From assembly GCF_001625305.1 (NCBI RefSeq), contig NW_017803157.1:2363678-2427677 (forward strand): a DNA stretch of 64,000 bases, written 5' to 3'. This DNA comes from Branchiostoma belcheri (lineage: Eukaryota; Chordata; Leptocardii; Amphioxiformes; Branchiostomatidae). This document shows positions 37,501 to 52,500 of this stretch, piece after piece. The notes beneath the pieces are model-generated. The model had not been told where the DNA came from, made no database searches, and saw only the letters and a list, made by a program, of their open reading frames with translations. Within the stretch, counting starts at the first letter, position 1, and the number at the start of each line of letters is the position of its first letter. The translations under genes and the position numbers were made by a program.

Positions 37501-40500
37501 TTTCTTTGAAGTACCTTGCCTTTAGTTAACAAAGGGTACTGGCACTTATGCATGGTACAGAAAAGTGTTTTTGGTGAGACTACAGTTTTCATGGCTCACT
37601 TATGCAGAGCACAGAAAAGGTTTTTTGGTGAGACTACAGTTTTCATTTTAATTACTGTCATTCATGTACTTGACCTATGGATGTTGCACGTCACAATATG
37701 TAAACTGTATCAGGGATGTCCTATGGTTTGAACAATAGTCAATATAGATTTGGAAAGACTCGAAATTTGGAAATTCTCTTTATTCACCATCCTAGCTTGT
37801 TTGTTTGCAAAAAGCTTAGTACTTTCTCTTTCAAGGACATCCCTGTGAAACAGTTACTACATGATATGATACTATGAACTAGTGGGATGGTAGGACTTCT
37901 AACTAAAAAAAAACAAAACTGAATGACACACGGACACAACTGACCAATTGTGACAATGTCATGCATTTATTGTGGCAAAATGGTGAGGCGACAAAATCCA
38001 ACCTATACAACTTAGAGAATACAAACTACATGTATACCACATGTACAATATATAATTATAATATATGATGGTGAGTCTGGTATGAAAAATACCTGAAAAA
38101 AGGCAACTAATAGTACATAACGGGAACAAAATCTGGTGCATCTGTGGTGATGGAGAGTCACGGTAAGCATTACTTAGTAAGCTGGGACCGTCATCCTGAC
38201 TTGCGACATCACTACCTCTGCTAATATCCTCGTTGTCCAGCGGTAAAGACTCCAACCAGATGAGGGTTTCCACCAGTTTGGAGGTGCGGTGGTGTTTGGG
38301 AGGCAGTGGAGGCTTCCGGCGACGTATCGTGGACATCTCTTCTGACGAAAGGCTCACGCTAGGCGAGGATGAACGTTCCGAGATCTTGACTTTGTTTTCA
38401 TTATCTTCTTCTTGTGCTGCATCAACACTTGCTGTGATTTTATTGTCGTCTCCAGTGACTACGTGTAGCTTTCGTTCCATCTCTAGCGGCATCTCTGCTG
38501 TATCACGGTGCCCCAGCGTTTCCCCCTTGCCTTCTGTTGTTTTTAAGAAATCTAAATGGTTACCTATAGCATGGCTGGAAGCAGATTGCCGAGCTCTAAA
38601 GGGAATATGGTAGATCAGATGGCTGTCAGACAAACTTATAGGGAAGGTCTTCTTGATTTTTGGCGGCAACTTTGGCCTGAGGTTCCCATCATCGTCAGGG
38701 GGTGGGGTAACCACTGGAGGCTTGTCTTCTTCATTGGGGTAGTATTCTTCTGTCGTGGTGGATTTACTGTCTGAAGACTCTTCCTCCTCTGGGGCTGTCT
38801 CTTCCTCCTCTCCTTGTGAGATGTCTTGGTTCAGATCTTGAAGGTTGTCGTAGATTTCTTCTGTTGTAGCTGTGGTGCAGGTGCTGCTTGCAGAACGCAG
38901 TATGATTTCGTTCCGGTCCAGGGCAAAGTGGACTGACTTCCCGCCATGCGGACTGACATACTTTTCCTTTAACGTTCTGCTGTCGTCTGAATCGTACGCA
39001 AAGCCGCTGGCCTGCGCGATGTACATGTCTCTCGTCATCTCAGCTACTTGTAGCGTTGAGGCTGTGGATGGATGGGAGGTTGTAGACTCTGTGTCGGAAA
39101 AAGTTCTTGTCTCCTGGCACAACTTCTCCATCTTCTTGATGTTCTCGCTTTCTGAGTCGGAGAAGCTCTCGAACCGTGGCCTGGAGGAGAGACTTGCCCT
39201 GTCTTTGACTCGGCAGCAGCGCCCGGTCAGCGGAGACATGGTGGAGAAATACTCCACAAGTCGTGTGAAGTTTCGCGACCGCGAACCTGACTGAAGTACT
39301 TCTGCTGCATACATCCGGTAGGATACGATATCCGGTGGGCTTCTTGGAGGCGAGAGGTTCTCTGATGTTACAACCTCCTTCTTCCTACAGTTGGATTCTG
39401 TCTCTTCACCATCCTCTGTCATCACGTCCTCATCTTGAGCCTTTAATATGGGTGAGAGAACATCCTCACTTGGTGGTTTGGAAGCTGGCCTGATGTAATC
39501 TACTCGTATAGGGTTTCTAACAGGGCGGTTTGTGACTGTTGCAGGATTTTGCTTCTCGATTGTTGGCGTGTCATTTTCGTCTGAAGCTGCATCCAACGTC
39601 TCCTCTTCACTCTCAATTTCGTCCTCATCTTCCTCGCTTCCCGTCTCATTTTCGGTGCTTTTGTAATCCTTATCGGAGTCATCAGAGTCCACGCATTTTG
39701 CCCCGGACCTCTTCGGAGTGTCCTTACTCCTTACTGTTACAGTTGGAACAGAGCCTGTTGAAGGGGGACATGCTTTTTCACCTGATTGGTTTGCTTGAGT
39801 CTCGGCGTGGTTTCCAGAATTGTGAAACGCACCTGCGATTCTGTCGTGCTCCTTGCAAAACGCGTCGTGATCCGCAAAGAACTGGTCCAGATCCGACTCA
39901 AAGCTGTCGTCGGAAAAGCTGGGAAATTTCTGACGCCTGGCCGACTTGACAGGCGACATTCTGTCGTCTATACTGTCCAGGCTTTTGGAATGGGAGAGCT
40001 GGGACAGTCTGGGGTTGGTGCGGAGTGTAGGGGAAAGTTGCTCCATGTAAATCTGCTTATTGTAGGGTTTTGCGCGGCGTGACTTTCTGCGGGACTGTCG
40101 TTTAGAGGATAACTGCGTGCGCATGGTGCAGCTGTGACAGTTAGGAAGCATGCGTGGCATTTCCATGGACGTGGTTAGTAAGACTTCTATGCTCTCGTCA
40201 CTAGTTGACTCTTCCTCTGCAAAAAGGGTTAGCAAGACAGCTATTAGCATGGCACTTACCCGACCTCTGCTTTTTAAAGTTGTCATGCACAGACAGGCGT
40301 AATTTAAGTCAAACTCTTTTTTCTCTCAATAGGTTGATGAATGTTAGACATCAAGGTAAACAATATTTAAAGACAAACCAACCTCTACTTCTGGGTAAAT
40401 TACAGAAATTACTTCCGGACTGGGCATAGAATCCTTAAGTACATGGGACCCCGCTCTGCCACTAGCAGTTCCTATGTCTTACTCTCATTCACATAACAGT

Positions 40501-43500
40501 TACACTTACAAGTCTTCAACTGTTTTTTTCCAGTAACTTCACGTGTGATTAGTGTCCACTTGTGCTCTCACTTCATTTAAGTGACACCGAAGAAGAGTGA
40601 TGGATGTCACTCAAAATGTCAGGAAGTAAGCTCCATAAGTTACCCAGTAGTAGAGTTTGATATGCCTTTAAATATCTTTAATTTCTTTTTCGTTTTGCCA
40701 GAAAATACAGGTATTAGATAACTTTTACAACAGAGGTCAGGTAATTGGAGTAAGAAGCAGTGTTAACATGGTAATATGTGTCAGCCTGTTAATCACTAGT
40801 ACACACATATCCTGAAACAATGCTAAATCTCCAATGTACACCCATGCTTGTAACATTGTATGTGTAACATGTAGTAAAAAAACAAGATCACAGACTATGC
40901 TCACTGGAAAACTGAACAACGTATCTATTGGCAAAACAAGACAGAAAAATGTAACCAAAGGTGTACGGCAAAGCTTCTTTATCAATGATAATGCATGTCT
41001 TCATGTTCTGTTGGAAAGCTGTGCTACCAAATATTGCCAGTTCAGCACCAAGGACAGGGTATATGCTTTTCCTTTGTTAGTAAGAAAGACACTGAACAAT
41101 GTAACCAGACATTTACAGCAAAGCTTCTTTACCAATGGAAATGCATGTTCATTTTCCGTTGGAAAGCTGTGCTATAGAATATTTCAGCACCAAGGACAGG
41201 GTATATGCTGTTCCTTTGTCAGCAAGAAAAACATTAAACAAGTTCGTAAAATCTGTTTCTCATAATTCACAGAAGAAGAACTTGTCATTGCTTATTGATC
41301 CAACATTCCTCCTGAACACATACATAACATTTTTTTGACTGTTCCATCTGAGCATAGCTGTAGGGGTGTTTGAAGGCCTTTTTTTTAACCTTTCCATTAC
41401 ATGTGTATTTCAACTGCTATATCCAACTGTGGTCGTTTATTTTTTTTATTCAGTCCCAACATTTATTTTCAAAAATGATCCTCATTTTTCCCCTTCTTAA
41501 CTGTACAAAGAGAACAGCCTCCACCTAAGACCACCACATATAGACAGAGAATTAAACAAAAGATAATGCCCATGCATTTCTGAGGACATTAAGCATACCA
41601 CTCTACTCAAAATAAAAAGCAAAGTAGGAGGACAAATATACAAGATGCTTAACAGGAAAAACACAATATAGTTGATATTGTCCTGGAGAATTTGTGTACT
41701 GAATGTATACATATCCATATGGATTAAATACTGCATTTAAGTGCTATGTAAGCCTTTTTCTACAAAGCCATCTAGCATTTAATCTTGTCCGAAACATTTA
41801 TCAATTTACAGGGTTTTACAAGATGTTAATGCTCATATGGTTAGCTGCAATGTCACAACAGCAAGCTTTTTGTTATGCTTAATGCAAATAGATTACAAAA
41901 TAAACTTGTCAAAAACAATAAGACATGGTCTCTGTGGATTTATATGGAACCTTTGGAGTAGGTAGGCTAAAAAAAGGCAAATACCCTAATCGAGCCCTAA
42001 TAGGACAGAACAAAAAAGCCTTTCTGTCATTAGATATTGAGTCTTGTATAATATTTCTGTATAATTTTCATAATTTTTAATCTTGACTACTACTTTTTAC
42101 ACATAGAGACATTCAAGACAAATAACATACCACAGAGACAATGCCTGAACAAACTTCCACGTGTTATAACATTTCACAGCAATCTTACCCCGAGATATTG
42201 GTGCTCTGTACTGGACAACCTCAGGCTCAAAAACAGAATCATCTATAAATGCATTCAAAAGGAAACGTCAAGCAAAAATAAAGCATATAAACAACCCTAA
42301 TATCATCATGTGACACTTCTGTGATTCTTTGAAGCCTTGTTTTTTTAATGTTCCAGATTAAAATCATAATGTACATTATACATACATATTTTCTCACCAA
42401 AGACACGCCTCGAAAATTTCTCGAAATATTTTATGACATTTATTTCTGGTGTCAGAAGAGTCACTCTGAAGTTGTTACAGTACTACAAGTTAGCATACTC
42501 TTTAGCAAGCTGGATAAAAAAACTAACACAGTGACTGCATAATCAAAATTAGCCAACCAGAACAAACACTGCAACCAGAAGCTGCTGCCAAGCTGTATAC
42601 CACGGAATGGACATAACATCCAACTTATGTTAAACAATTAAAGTCAAAGCAATGACAACCACTGCAAAGCAATCAGAATTATCAATACTCAAGCATATAA
42701 TAAAAAAAAGCTTTGCAAACACTCACAAAGCACCATGCAGAAGAGCATAGCCTGATACTAGTATGAACCATAACCCAAAATAATACCCCTTTGGTCCTAT
42801 TGTAACTACTTCCTACAATCTACTGGTATAGTCCAAGTCTTTATGTTGAAACAGTAGAATTGAACCATCTCAGTAGACTATAGATTATAGCAGTAACCTT
42901 TCACCTTTGCCCCCTAACATCTCACTTGCCCCTCTCACCTTTGTCCCCTAGCCTCTCACCTTTGCCCCCTAACCTCTCACCTTTTGGTTTCTCAGGAGCT
43001 GCTTTCCTCAGCCCCATGGTGGGGATGTCCCCTCCTGACTGGATCTGTTTGTACAGCTCTCGTGATGGTTTCTCCTCCGCCTGGCTGTTGGCTGTCTCCC
43101 CCTGCGCTGCCTTGGTCACACTCACTTTTCTACAGGCAAGAAATAACACTGAATTAGCTTGCTGACAAGTCTCCATTCTTGGACATCATCAATGCTTCCA
43201 GAGATATCTGAGTATTTCACATGTTTCAGGAGGTATGCAATCTTCTGCTTCCTTATTTTTGCCCACAGTGTCCTCTAACTCCCTCTGGCTCCTGATTCTT
43301 GGACCTTTCTGCCATTCTGTCTGTTAAAGCTCCCCCACCCATGTGCTGTCAACCTACACTTGTCCAGACAAGCTACACTTGTCGCACACCCAAAATAGTA
43401 CTTCCATACCCAGAAGTGATGACAAAAAATTGCATTTATATTAGGATTGCATGTAGTAGATGAAGAAAGTAACACAGAGCCTCCTTGCAGTTTCATACAC

Positions 43501-46500
43501 AACTGCAGCACATCCTGCACACTTACTCTAACTATACACATGCATGCATGGGTAAGAATGCTACCAAAGTGCAGATGTACGTGTTTGAAAGTACATTGTA
43601 ACTATACTCACAGTGCCTGCTTCACATTCTTGTCTTCCATGTATGGGTTGTATATGGAGCTCTGTAAAGTAAGACAATTGTATAGACTTTTGTGAACAAT
43701 TCCACTGTGTTGTATGCCAACCCCCGCGATCAAACATACACTGCCTTACATATGTAAAAAGCAGGCAGAATAAAATTATTAATTAACTTTTCAATCTGAT
43801 TTCACAAACACATTTTCAACAGTTCATTCCCCACCCAATTGATCCCCACCGTAGATTAACAGGTAGTCCTGATTTTGACGCTGAAAGGAAGGCAGTACGT
43901 CAAAAAAATTGAATCAAAACAGAGAGAAGGATGTGAATCAAATCATTCAGCATCTTTGGTCTACAAGTGCACATGCACATGCAGGCATGCAAACCTGGAA
44001 GATAAAAAAAGAACAGAGGTGCATTTGTGATTCACCATGGAGCACATGAATGTAAAAGTACATAATGACATGCAGAAAACTAGCCTGGGTGTTGCCTTTT
44101 TAACTTTAGGTCATGCTCTCTGTCACTTCTGTACCAAAAAGACTGGGCCTGCACATATTCTATCCATCTACTCTGGTGATGATGACCACATAATGAGCTA
44201 AATAAATACAACTGTCACAAGCTTGGCACTCACTGGGCTCTTCTGATTGGTTGACCCCATATTACAACTGGCCAATGAGTGTGCCTGTTCAAATTCTGAA
44301 CAAATATTCAAATGACAGACAGATACAACATGTGCGGGCCCAGTCTTTTTGGCAAGGAAGCTACAGAGAGAGAACTTAATTAAGCTAAAAAAGGCAGAGG
44401 CATCCAAGCTAGAAGAAGACAGGAGATGGAATGATGTGACAAAGACTGTACATTAACATTGCACAGCTGGTGCAGAGATGGAGGGGAGAACTCTCCCTCA
44501 TGTAGGGCCTAGCAGCAGGAAAGGAATGCCAAGATTGAGACCATAATTGAGGATGAACAATCTCTAATGAGTTGAAGTGAGGAAGAGGGAAAACTCATCA
44601 CTCAATCTGATTGGTACATGTAATACGTGACCACCTGCTATCTACTGCTACATGTAGCAAGTACAAGTAGTTTGCTACTACAGTCTGGATGTGTCACACT
44701 CTGATTCGCTACGCATACTGTGCTCCAAACTGGTGCTTCTTCTACTCCCTCCATGGTTTGATTATGATGCACACACTAAACTACTTTTAGCTGATTTGAA
44801 CACTCACAGCAGTGCATAGATGTCATCTCTAAATCTCTTCTTTGTTATCTTTTTTTGTATCATTAATTAATAGTTTTTTATAGATTTATTTTTTACACGA
44901 GGGGTTATTAAAAAAGAAATTCTTTGGATTGTCACTCTTATGGGGCTAGGAAAGTCCTTGGCCTGAATACAGAGTGATATCAAAGTTGACAAGTACAAAA
45001 TGTAGTTCAGAGGAATAATAATATCACAGAACAATGTATGACATTCTTGCAGTTTAGCTTTTAGCTGCTAGAGGGCGTATTTTACCTGTATAGGTATGCT
45101 GCATAGCCAATACTAGTACATGTAGTTTAAAGCTTTCTTTGTGCTGTACTGGTCAAAATAAGGAATGAAAGGAAGCATTTCCTGCTTCAATTTTTGACTC
45201 CTGATGACATCACAACACTGTTGAATGTGTACTGAGGGAGCCGATCACAGGTGCTCTATCATCACCCATACCTGCTTGGCCGCTGCTTCCCTGCCCTTAT
45301 CAAGTATGGAGGATTTCCCTGGCTCATAGTCCTCTATTCTAAATGGGAGCTGCATGTAGCAGTGGGGAGAGGGGGCAGAGAGGAGAGAGGAGAGGGAAAA
45401 GATGGAAATGTAGTCACAGCTTAACCTGGCTGGTTTCAGGAATGGACAATAAAAAATTGTCTTTTTTTGGTAATTATTACAAATCTCACTGCACACTGCA
45501 CGCAAATATGGTCAGCAAACTTTACACGTATACATATGCCAGAAACTGATTAATATCTGTTCTTGCTGTGTCTAAATCTTTTTATATATAACATGGACAA
45601 TAGTCCATCACGAAAAGAACACAATCACACGTTGATGCATTTAACTGATTATTGAGAGCTTTGATTGGAGTACTAAGTAATCAATTTGTTTGCACATGAA
45701 ATCTTTGATTCACAAAATCAGTGTTGATATGGATCATTGGTGTTTTGCTTGAATCATGTTTGGATTTCACACGTCACAAGTACACACGCCATGCTGAAGA
45801 GCAGCTGTACCTTGTCCTAGGACCTTACCGGCTGTTCTTTCTCTACTAGGAACTGATACCACAGCTCATCTTCTAGGCTGGGTCTACGTTCCTGTGAGTG
45901 CTACAGGAAGGAGGGAGGGCAAGAGAGAAGGCAAGGAGGAGGGAAGTGGAGAATGGAAGAAGAGTTAAAAGAGGGCTGCATGGTACTGCACAGTCTGTGT
46001 TGGATATGAGAATATGCACATGACTCGTATTTTGTATGTCAGGGCTTGAGGGCACGACGCCATCAACGCTACATGTATTTATGATAGTAAAATGTTCAAG
46101 ATCTTCAGAGTTTCTTTTACAATAGGATTTCATATGTACCATTACCAATGGTAAAACATTCCACCTGCTTTTACAAATTAAAGTAGTTCTGGTTCTTGAA
46201 AACTAATGAAAGTCTTCATTTTGCTGTATTTGTGTGTGAAGGATAAGTAAAGCACCACACCATACTGTGAGGGATAAGTGCGTCATTCATTAAATCATGT
46301 TGACGTGAAGGAAATGAGTTGTTGAGAAACTTGTTAAATGTTATGAGAAAAAAAATAAATTCAAATAAAACACTTATCATACTGTATTGAGAGCCTGTAG
46401 TGGTTGACATTAGAGATGAATAAATCAGAAATAGTCACATTTAAATTGCATCACACCTGACCATCAGAAACTACAGTCACCAAGATACTACAGGACGAAA

Positions 46501-49500
46501 GCTCACTCAAGTCACCTACAAGTATTCTGATTGTACAAGGCAATGGCCATTTTTACATATAGCTGGATGGGAAGAAAAGGAGTGACCACTACACTAGAGT
46601 ACAAAATACACAGAAGCCAGCAACAGCTACAGGTAAGGCAACGGCTGAAATTGAGAAGAAAGGAAGTCATAGTGAAAGAGACTGGACACCAACAGATCAT
46701 TGTGTTCGTCACTGATCAGTGATAAAAATAACACCAGCAAGTCACCTGCAATTAAAGCAGAAAAGCTAGCATACCATCAAAGTTCATCAGTCATGGCATG
46801 TCATATTATCTTAACTGTATCCCCTACCAATTGTGCAGCCGTCAACCTAGAAATACACCTTAGCATTAAAGCACTAAGAACTACAGTCTCATCACATGCA
46901 TGAGGTATACACAGTTGAGAAGATACACTTACACTTAACAACAAAATTATTCATCATATTAATCCCTAATACACTAGGCAAGAGTATGAATAATTTTGTT
47001 GTCAACTGTTCATGTATCTATTAAGCACAGTTCTTACCATGACGTCTTTTTCGCAGATGATAGGACAAACACACTTCAGTGTCTAGCATAATTGTTCTTG
47101 AAGTACATGTAGATTACATCTAAAAATGTGTACACAGCATGGTTTGTCAAATCATTCACTGAGAAAAAGACATCCTTTCATAGCTTCTGCAGATTTGCTA
47201 AGGCCTACAGTTCATGTGTAAGACCAGTGGTTATTCAGTCTGCTCTAAGACTTAACAAATTGGCCATGGCCAGTCAATTATACCACTGGGCTTCAACAAA
47301 AACTGCAGCTCTTAGAAGTGAGATATTTACAAGTGCCACCAGAAGCGTTTGCCGTATGTGCTTCGTAGCAGTTGTTCTTTGAGGGTGGAAAACTGTCTTT
47401 GTGTCTCGGAGAGAGAAAAGAGAAACGAGGATATTAAAGACAGCCAAAAGTACGTCTCTCCTTACGTGGACTGCTTGGTGCTGTGGGGATGAGACTGAAG
47501 AGACTGAAGAAACAGGTTCAGCTTTTGCAATTTCCAGGTTTGCTCGCTCCAGGGTTCGAAGGTCTTCCTCAAACTTGTCCATTTCTCTGCTTTTTCTCTG
47601 CAGACGTGTTAATATTGTCACTTGTACGCATTTCTTAGGGTTAGAGAGATTGGAGCTTACAGTCAAACCTGTTCAAGGGGCCACCTCTAGCTCTGCAAGG
47701 ACCACCTGGCAAATGTGACCACTTTTTGTGGTCCCTTAGATAAAATTTCTCCCTGACACAAGCTTGCATCACAGATCCTGTATATAATGACCACCTGTCT
47801 ACACAGACTAGGTTTTATCAGTCCCCTGAGTGGCCTTCCTGGACAGTTTTGACTGTAAACTATTAGCTTAAGCATCATCAGAGTATCCATCCCCATCCCA
47901 GATCTTTCTAAATTAATTATCATAAAAACCAACAAACTACAAGTTTTTTAAACTTTTCCCTTTCCCATAGATGAAATAGATGATCTTTTTGTTGGAAAAT
48001 AATTCAACATTTTTTACATAACAGTCCTACATTTTTGCATACATTGTATGCATGCAAACTTTAATGCTAACATGTATTAGAAGGTAGGACTCACAGGTTT
48101 GCCTGGCTTCCCGAGTGCACCCCTCCCTGGTGTGTAGTCCTCGATCCTCCCAGGGTTTACTGGAGCCACTGTGGGAGATCTTCTACCACTCTTGTCACTA
48201 CTGGAGGAGAGCACACAACAAATGTTCAGAACTTCCCTTCAAGTTTGTCTACATGCACCAGTGAGATTATATGTTATACAGGGGATTCCACTTATTTGTA
48301 TATCTTTTAATTGTATATTTCGGGTAATTGTATAGAATTCTAAAACACCAAACCATTTACCATTCACACCATTGTAAAAACAATGCATAATTGTATAGCG
48401 CATTATCGTATATATTATCTTGTAATATACAAAGACGGAGAAAAGGCTTTTGAGATGAGTGCTATATTTTCTGCATGCCAACAGCAAGCTTGAACTTTGT
48501 TGCCTTTTGCCTAAATGATACTTATTGTAACAGTTCTGTTTTGCTGATAGGATACTTTTTGTGATGTTATGATATTAGACTGTATAATAATCATACATTT
48601 AATAAATATATGTTTATTGTCTTCAAAGACAGTAAGTAACAATGAAATACAAAATGTGTGTATTGAATGAGAGAGGACAGAAGGGTCACACTGATAAAAT
48701 GAAAAACTTAAAGATGGCCAAAAAATAAAAACTTTTGGATAAGAAATGTACAATGTAGTGAATTTTGTGGAGCACAAAAAATAAATAAATTGTTTGGAGC
48801 ACATGTTATGTAGTAAGACAGCAGGATGTAGGATGGTAGCAGGAGAGATCAGTCCTGTAGTAACTGTTGTTGAAGAGGTCTTGTGACAGCTGCGTGCGGC
48901 TACGTGGTGTGCATGCATCCACCTGTTGTTGTTGTTACTACTGCCAAGCCTAGCGTAGCGCGGCTCGTATGAAATGCTGGCCCGGTTGGGCTTGGCCTGT
49001 GCGGTCGTCGCAGATTCAAACTCAGTCGGGGAGAATTCACCACTGTACCTCATTCTGAAGGATTCGTCTGTAAAGAAAAGAGAGTACATTTCTGTCAGGA
49101 ATCTGTTTTATATGAACATAGATGATGTATCCAACATCATCGTACATTTCTGTTGAAGCAAACCTGTACAAACGTTATATGATTCCGTTAACAACAGCAT
49201 GGCAGCTTCGACGTTAGAGTTACAGTAGCAGAGATGTAGCAGAGTAGTGATATTCACAGAGAATGTAGTTGCAATTGTCAATGCAACACAACGTCAAAAC
49301 AACACACACATTTCATAGTGTGATTTTTAAGAGTCATAGAAGAAGCATTGTGATGAGTGACAATCAAGAACAAAATGTGAGATTAGAGTCTGTTTTGGAC
49401 AATAATCATGGTTGCATCACAAGGCAATAGTCAGTCAAGACACTGCACAAACACACAGATATAGAAGGCCACAGTCTCAAACTTTTCATTGTATCCAGAA

Positions 49501-52500
49501 ATTCAATCTCTTTTGGAAAGAAGCCACAGATAATCATTCCCTTTCCATTCGGGGCTGCTTGTTTTGAAAACAAATGCAATGATCACATTGGCGAGTGTGA
49601 AAGATTTGTGACAAAAATTATGTCTTCTTTACCTTCCTCTTGCAATTGGACCTCTCCTTCTACTTCTACAATGTACGTGGATGAGGTAGGATTCGAAGGT
49701 GCGAGGAGCCAGCAAGATGTGCAGAAAAGGAGACAAGAAGACAAACAGAACAAGCTATAATTGGTGACAGGAAGCACAAAAGTTGAGCCTACATCCAGCT
49801 CTACTAAGACTAAGTACATCTAGCAGTTGCTGAGTTCAAGGACTGGTAGGACACTAGGGACAGAACAAATGAAATCGTTATAACTGTAACATGTACTCAG
49901 GGCTGTCTCCAGGACTTGTCTCTTCATCCAGAGATGGAAATTTGCTTGAAAAAAAATTCACCCTGTCCATCCCGAAAATCTCAACTTCATGCCATAAAGA
50001 TATATTTTTGTCAGCTTAAAATGACAGATGGAATTTTGCATACAAGAATGCCCAAGAATGAGTCGCTCAGACGAACATTTAAAGCTGGAGACAGCCTTGC
50101 ATCTACTGTAGCTGAAAGCAAAGCTTGGGGAAAGCAACAGTTTTGAACAAAACAGCAATGACTCTTTAACATAGAACAAGATGACTTTTAAACAATGGAT
50201 GATAAAGTAACGTACATAGATAGAGAAAATGTCCTTATTCAGCCATCAAGAAAAACAAAATTCACATTTTTTCCTGATGGCTACAAAGAACACTATCCTC
50301 CAACAACTTCTACAAGCTTTTCAAAAGAGTGTGTGCATACATGTAACATATCAGAATGACAGTAAATCTGCTTCAGTAGCTCAGTAGTCTTAACCCTTGT
50401 CCTGCTGTGCGCAACATATGTCGCGCGGCACATACAGTACCATCTATATAACACCCTGCATAGGTACGATTTGGGGGTGTTTCTCGTGCAACGCAACGCA
50501 CCGCAGCGAAACGCAACGAATGCGGAAGTAACTATGCCACTGCAGGGCAAAAAAAATTGGGGGTCTATGATCTAATTAAGACATGAAATTATTGAAAAAT
50601 ATTGTGCCAGGAATGCCAGCAGGACAAGGGTTAAGATTAAAGCAAACACCAGGCAACTTTATGCTCGAGGACTAATTCTACAAGCAAGCTTGTCTACGTT
50701 ACTGCAACTAATATATGGAAACACATGCACTACAGGAGATATCTACATCTACATGCAGACCACACAAGGTACTCTAATTCTAAACACTGCAGTTTGCTGC
50801 TCACTTAGGATAAAGTACAACAACTACACAGACAGGAGTATTGGGGGCCCGACAGGGTTGGATTTGTCTTCAAAAATCAGTAGTTTTAAAAATCAAATCA
50901 TAAATTTTTTGAACTGATTAAAAAAACTTGTGAGAGTTACAGGGATGTGATTGTTACACAGATTTTACCTTCATACATGATTAGTGGTTCCAGACCTAAT
51001 AATGAGGAACAAGAATTATAGACTGATTTGTTTTGTGAAGATCAGAACCATTGAACTGTATACCCTGTACAAGCCCCCATAAGCCATACCAATGGAACCA
51101 TGTCATAATGTGTAATTTTTCATTCTAACTGCATCACATACTTTTTATTTTTCACACAATTTGAGGTATAATGTATACGAAGTTGTACTTAACCACCAAA
51201 TTGATTTTTTCCATTTTTTTCATTTTTTTTCAGCTGTTACTCTTCTCAAAAAGCACAATTTTGTCAACGGAAGGTTATAACCTGGATTTCAGCACCAAGG
51301 ACAACGCCCAAAACCCATGGTGTTAAAGTAAAAGTGATCTCGAACTGAAGGTTTTTTTTTTTGGTTGTTGCAAAGATTGTGAAGGGATGGTCTCCAGTTG
51401 GCATGGCTTGTCCTACAGAAGGCACACTCTGTACCTCTGTATCTGGTTACATCTTTATCATCCTCAGGAAAAGAGTAAGTAGGCTTGTAGGAGTTTTCCA
51501 GGTCTGGAAGAGGTGACATCATGTGAGTGACCCACACTGAACATGCTGGATATACGCAGGACCAAGCATCCTGTTAGTCCCTAACTGTAGGCTTCAGACA
51601 TATTCCTCAAGATTGCTATCATTCCTTAGGAGAAGCAAACTCAAGAAATACTTCTAAGCCTTGGGATGGGTTGACTGGGTTTGTCTCTACCTACATGTAC
51701 TGGTGACAACTCATGGATGTTGACTTCTGCATTTGCAAAATTAGAAGTTCAACAAAATTTGTGACATCCTTTCCATCTGGACAGAAGAACACTTTTTTTC
51801 AGCAGAGAAGTTTGAACTTGAATGTATCAGCCCAAAACTTTGTTCTGGAGAGCAATGTTTAATCTTATTGAAATGTCGCCAAGGAATAGAACATTTTTTT
51901 TTGTTTCAATAACAGAAGGTTCAAGATTAAAGTGCAGAAAAACATTTGAGTTGCCACCAGTCTTTCATAATTTTCTACCACTGACAGTAACTGTAACAAT
52001 AAACTACAACTTCTACAAACAGTTTGTCTCCTAGTTTGTTTTTTCTTCATGCCATGCATACATTCAAGTACATGCTAAGCATACAGCAAGGCCCACCGGC
52101 AAGGATGCAGAAAGAGGAAGCTTAAAGTTTAACTAAGTAGGGGGAATATGCTTGTATGGCAGCAAGTGGTTGATTGTCTTTCCTTGATCCTTGCACTGTT
52201 ATAGTCAGATTGAATATTTATCTTTCCTCTGTAGTACATAAATTTTGTACAATGTATAATCAAAAGTCTTTGCAACAGTATAGACTTTCTCCTTATCCAT
52301 ATATAACAAGGCAAGGTTCAAAGAAAAACACCCAAGTTTGGAAGGAACAAGTCAACTTGAATGGAGCTGGAAGATATCAGAGGATTTTGAGATGCTGAAA
52401 GAAAATAAAGGGTTGAGTTTAGACATCAACACAAAAAAAGATGTACGTTTGCCTAGAAAGCATGTCAATATATACAGAAAACCTAAAGTCAAAGATCTCA

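Noticed and set aside
38233..39949. Several plus-strand frames of 100 to 140 codons
   Set aside because: Antisense shadows of the giant SORBS exon.
43835..43895. Candidate SORBS exon reading [10 protein letters not shown]
   Set aside because: Splice sites are acceptable, but it would leave phase 1 between two phase 0 neighbours and break the frame.
48280..48430. AT-rich block with repeated AATTGTATA words as a transposon
   Set aside because: No terminal inverted repeats or target duplication could be seen.
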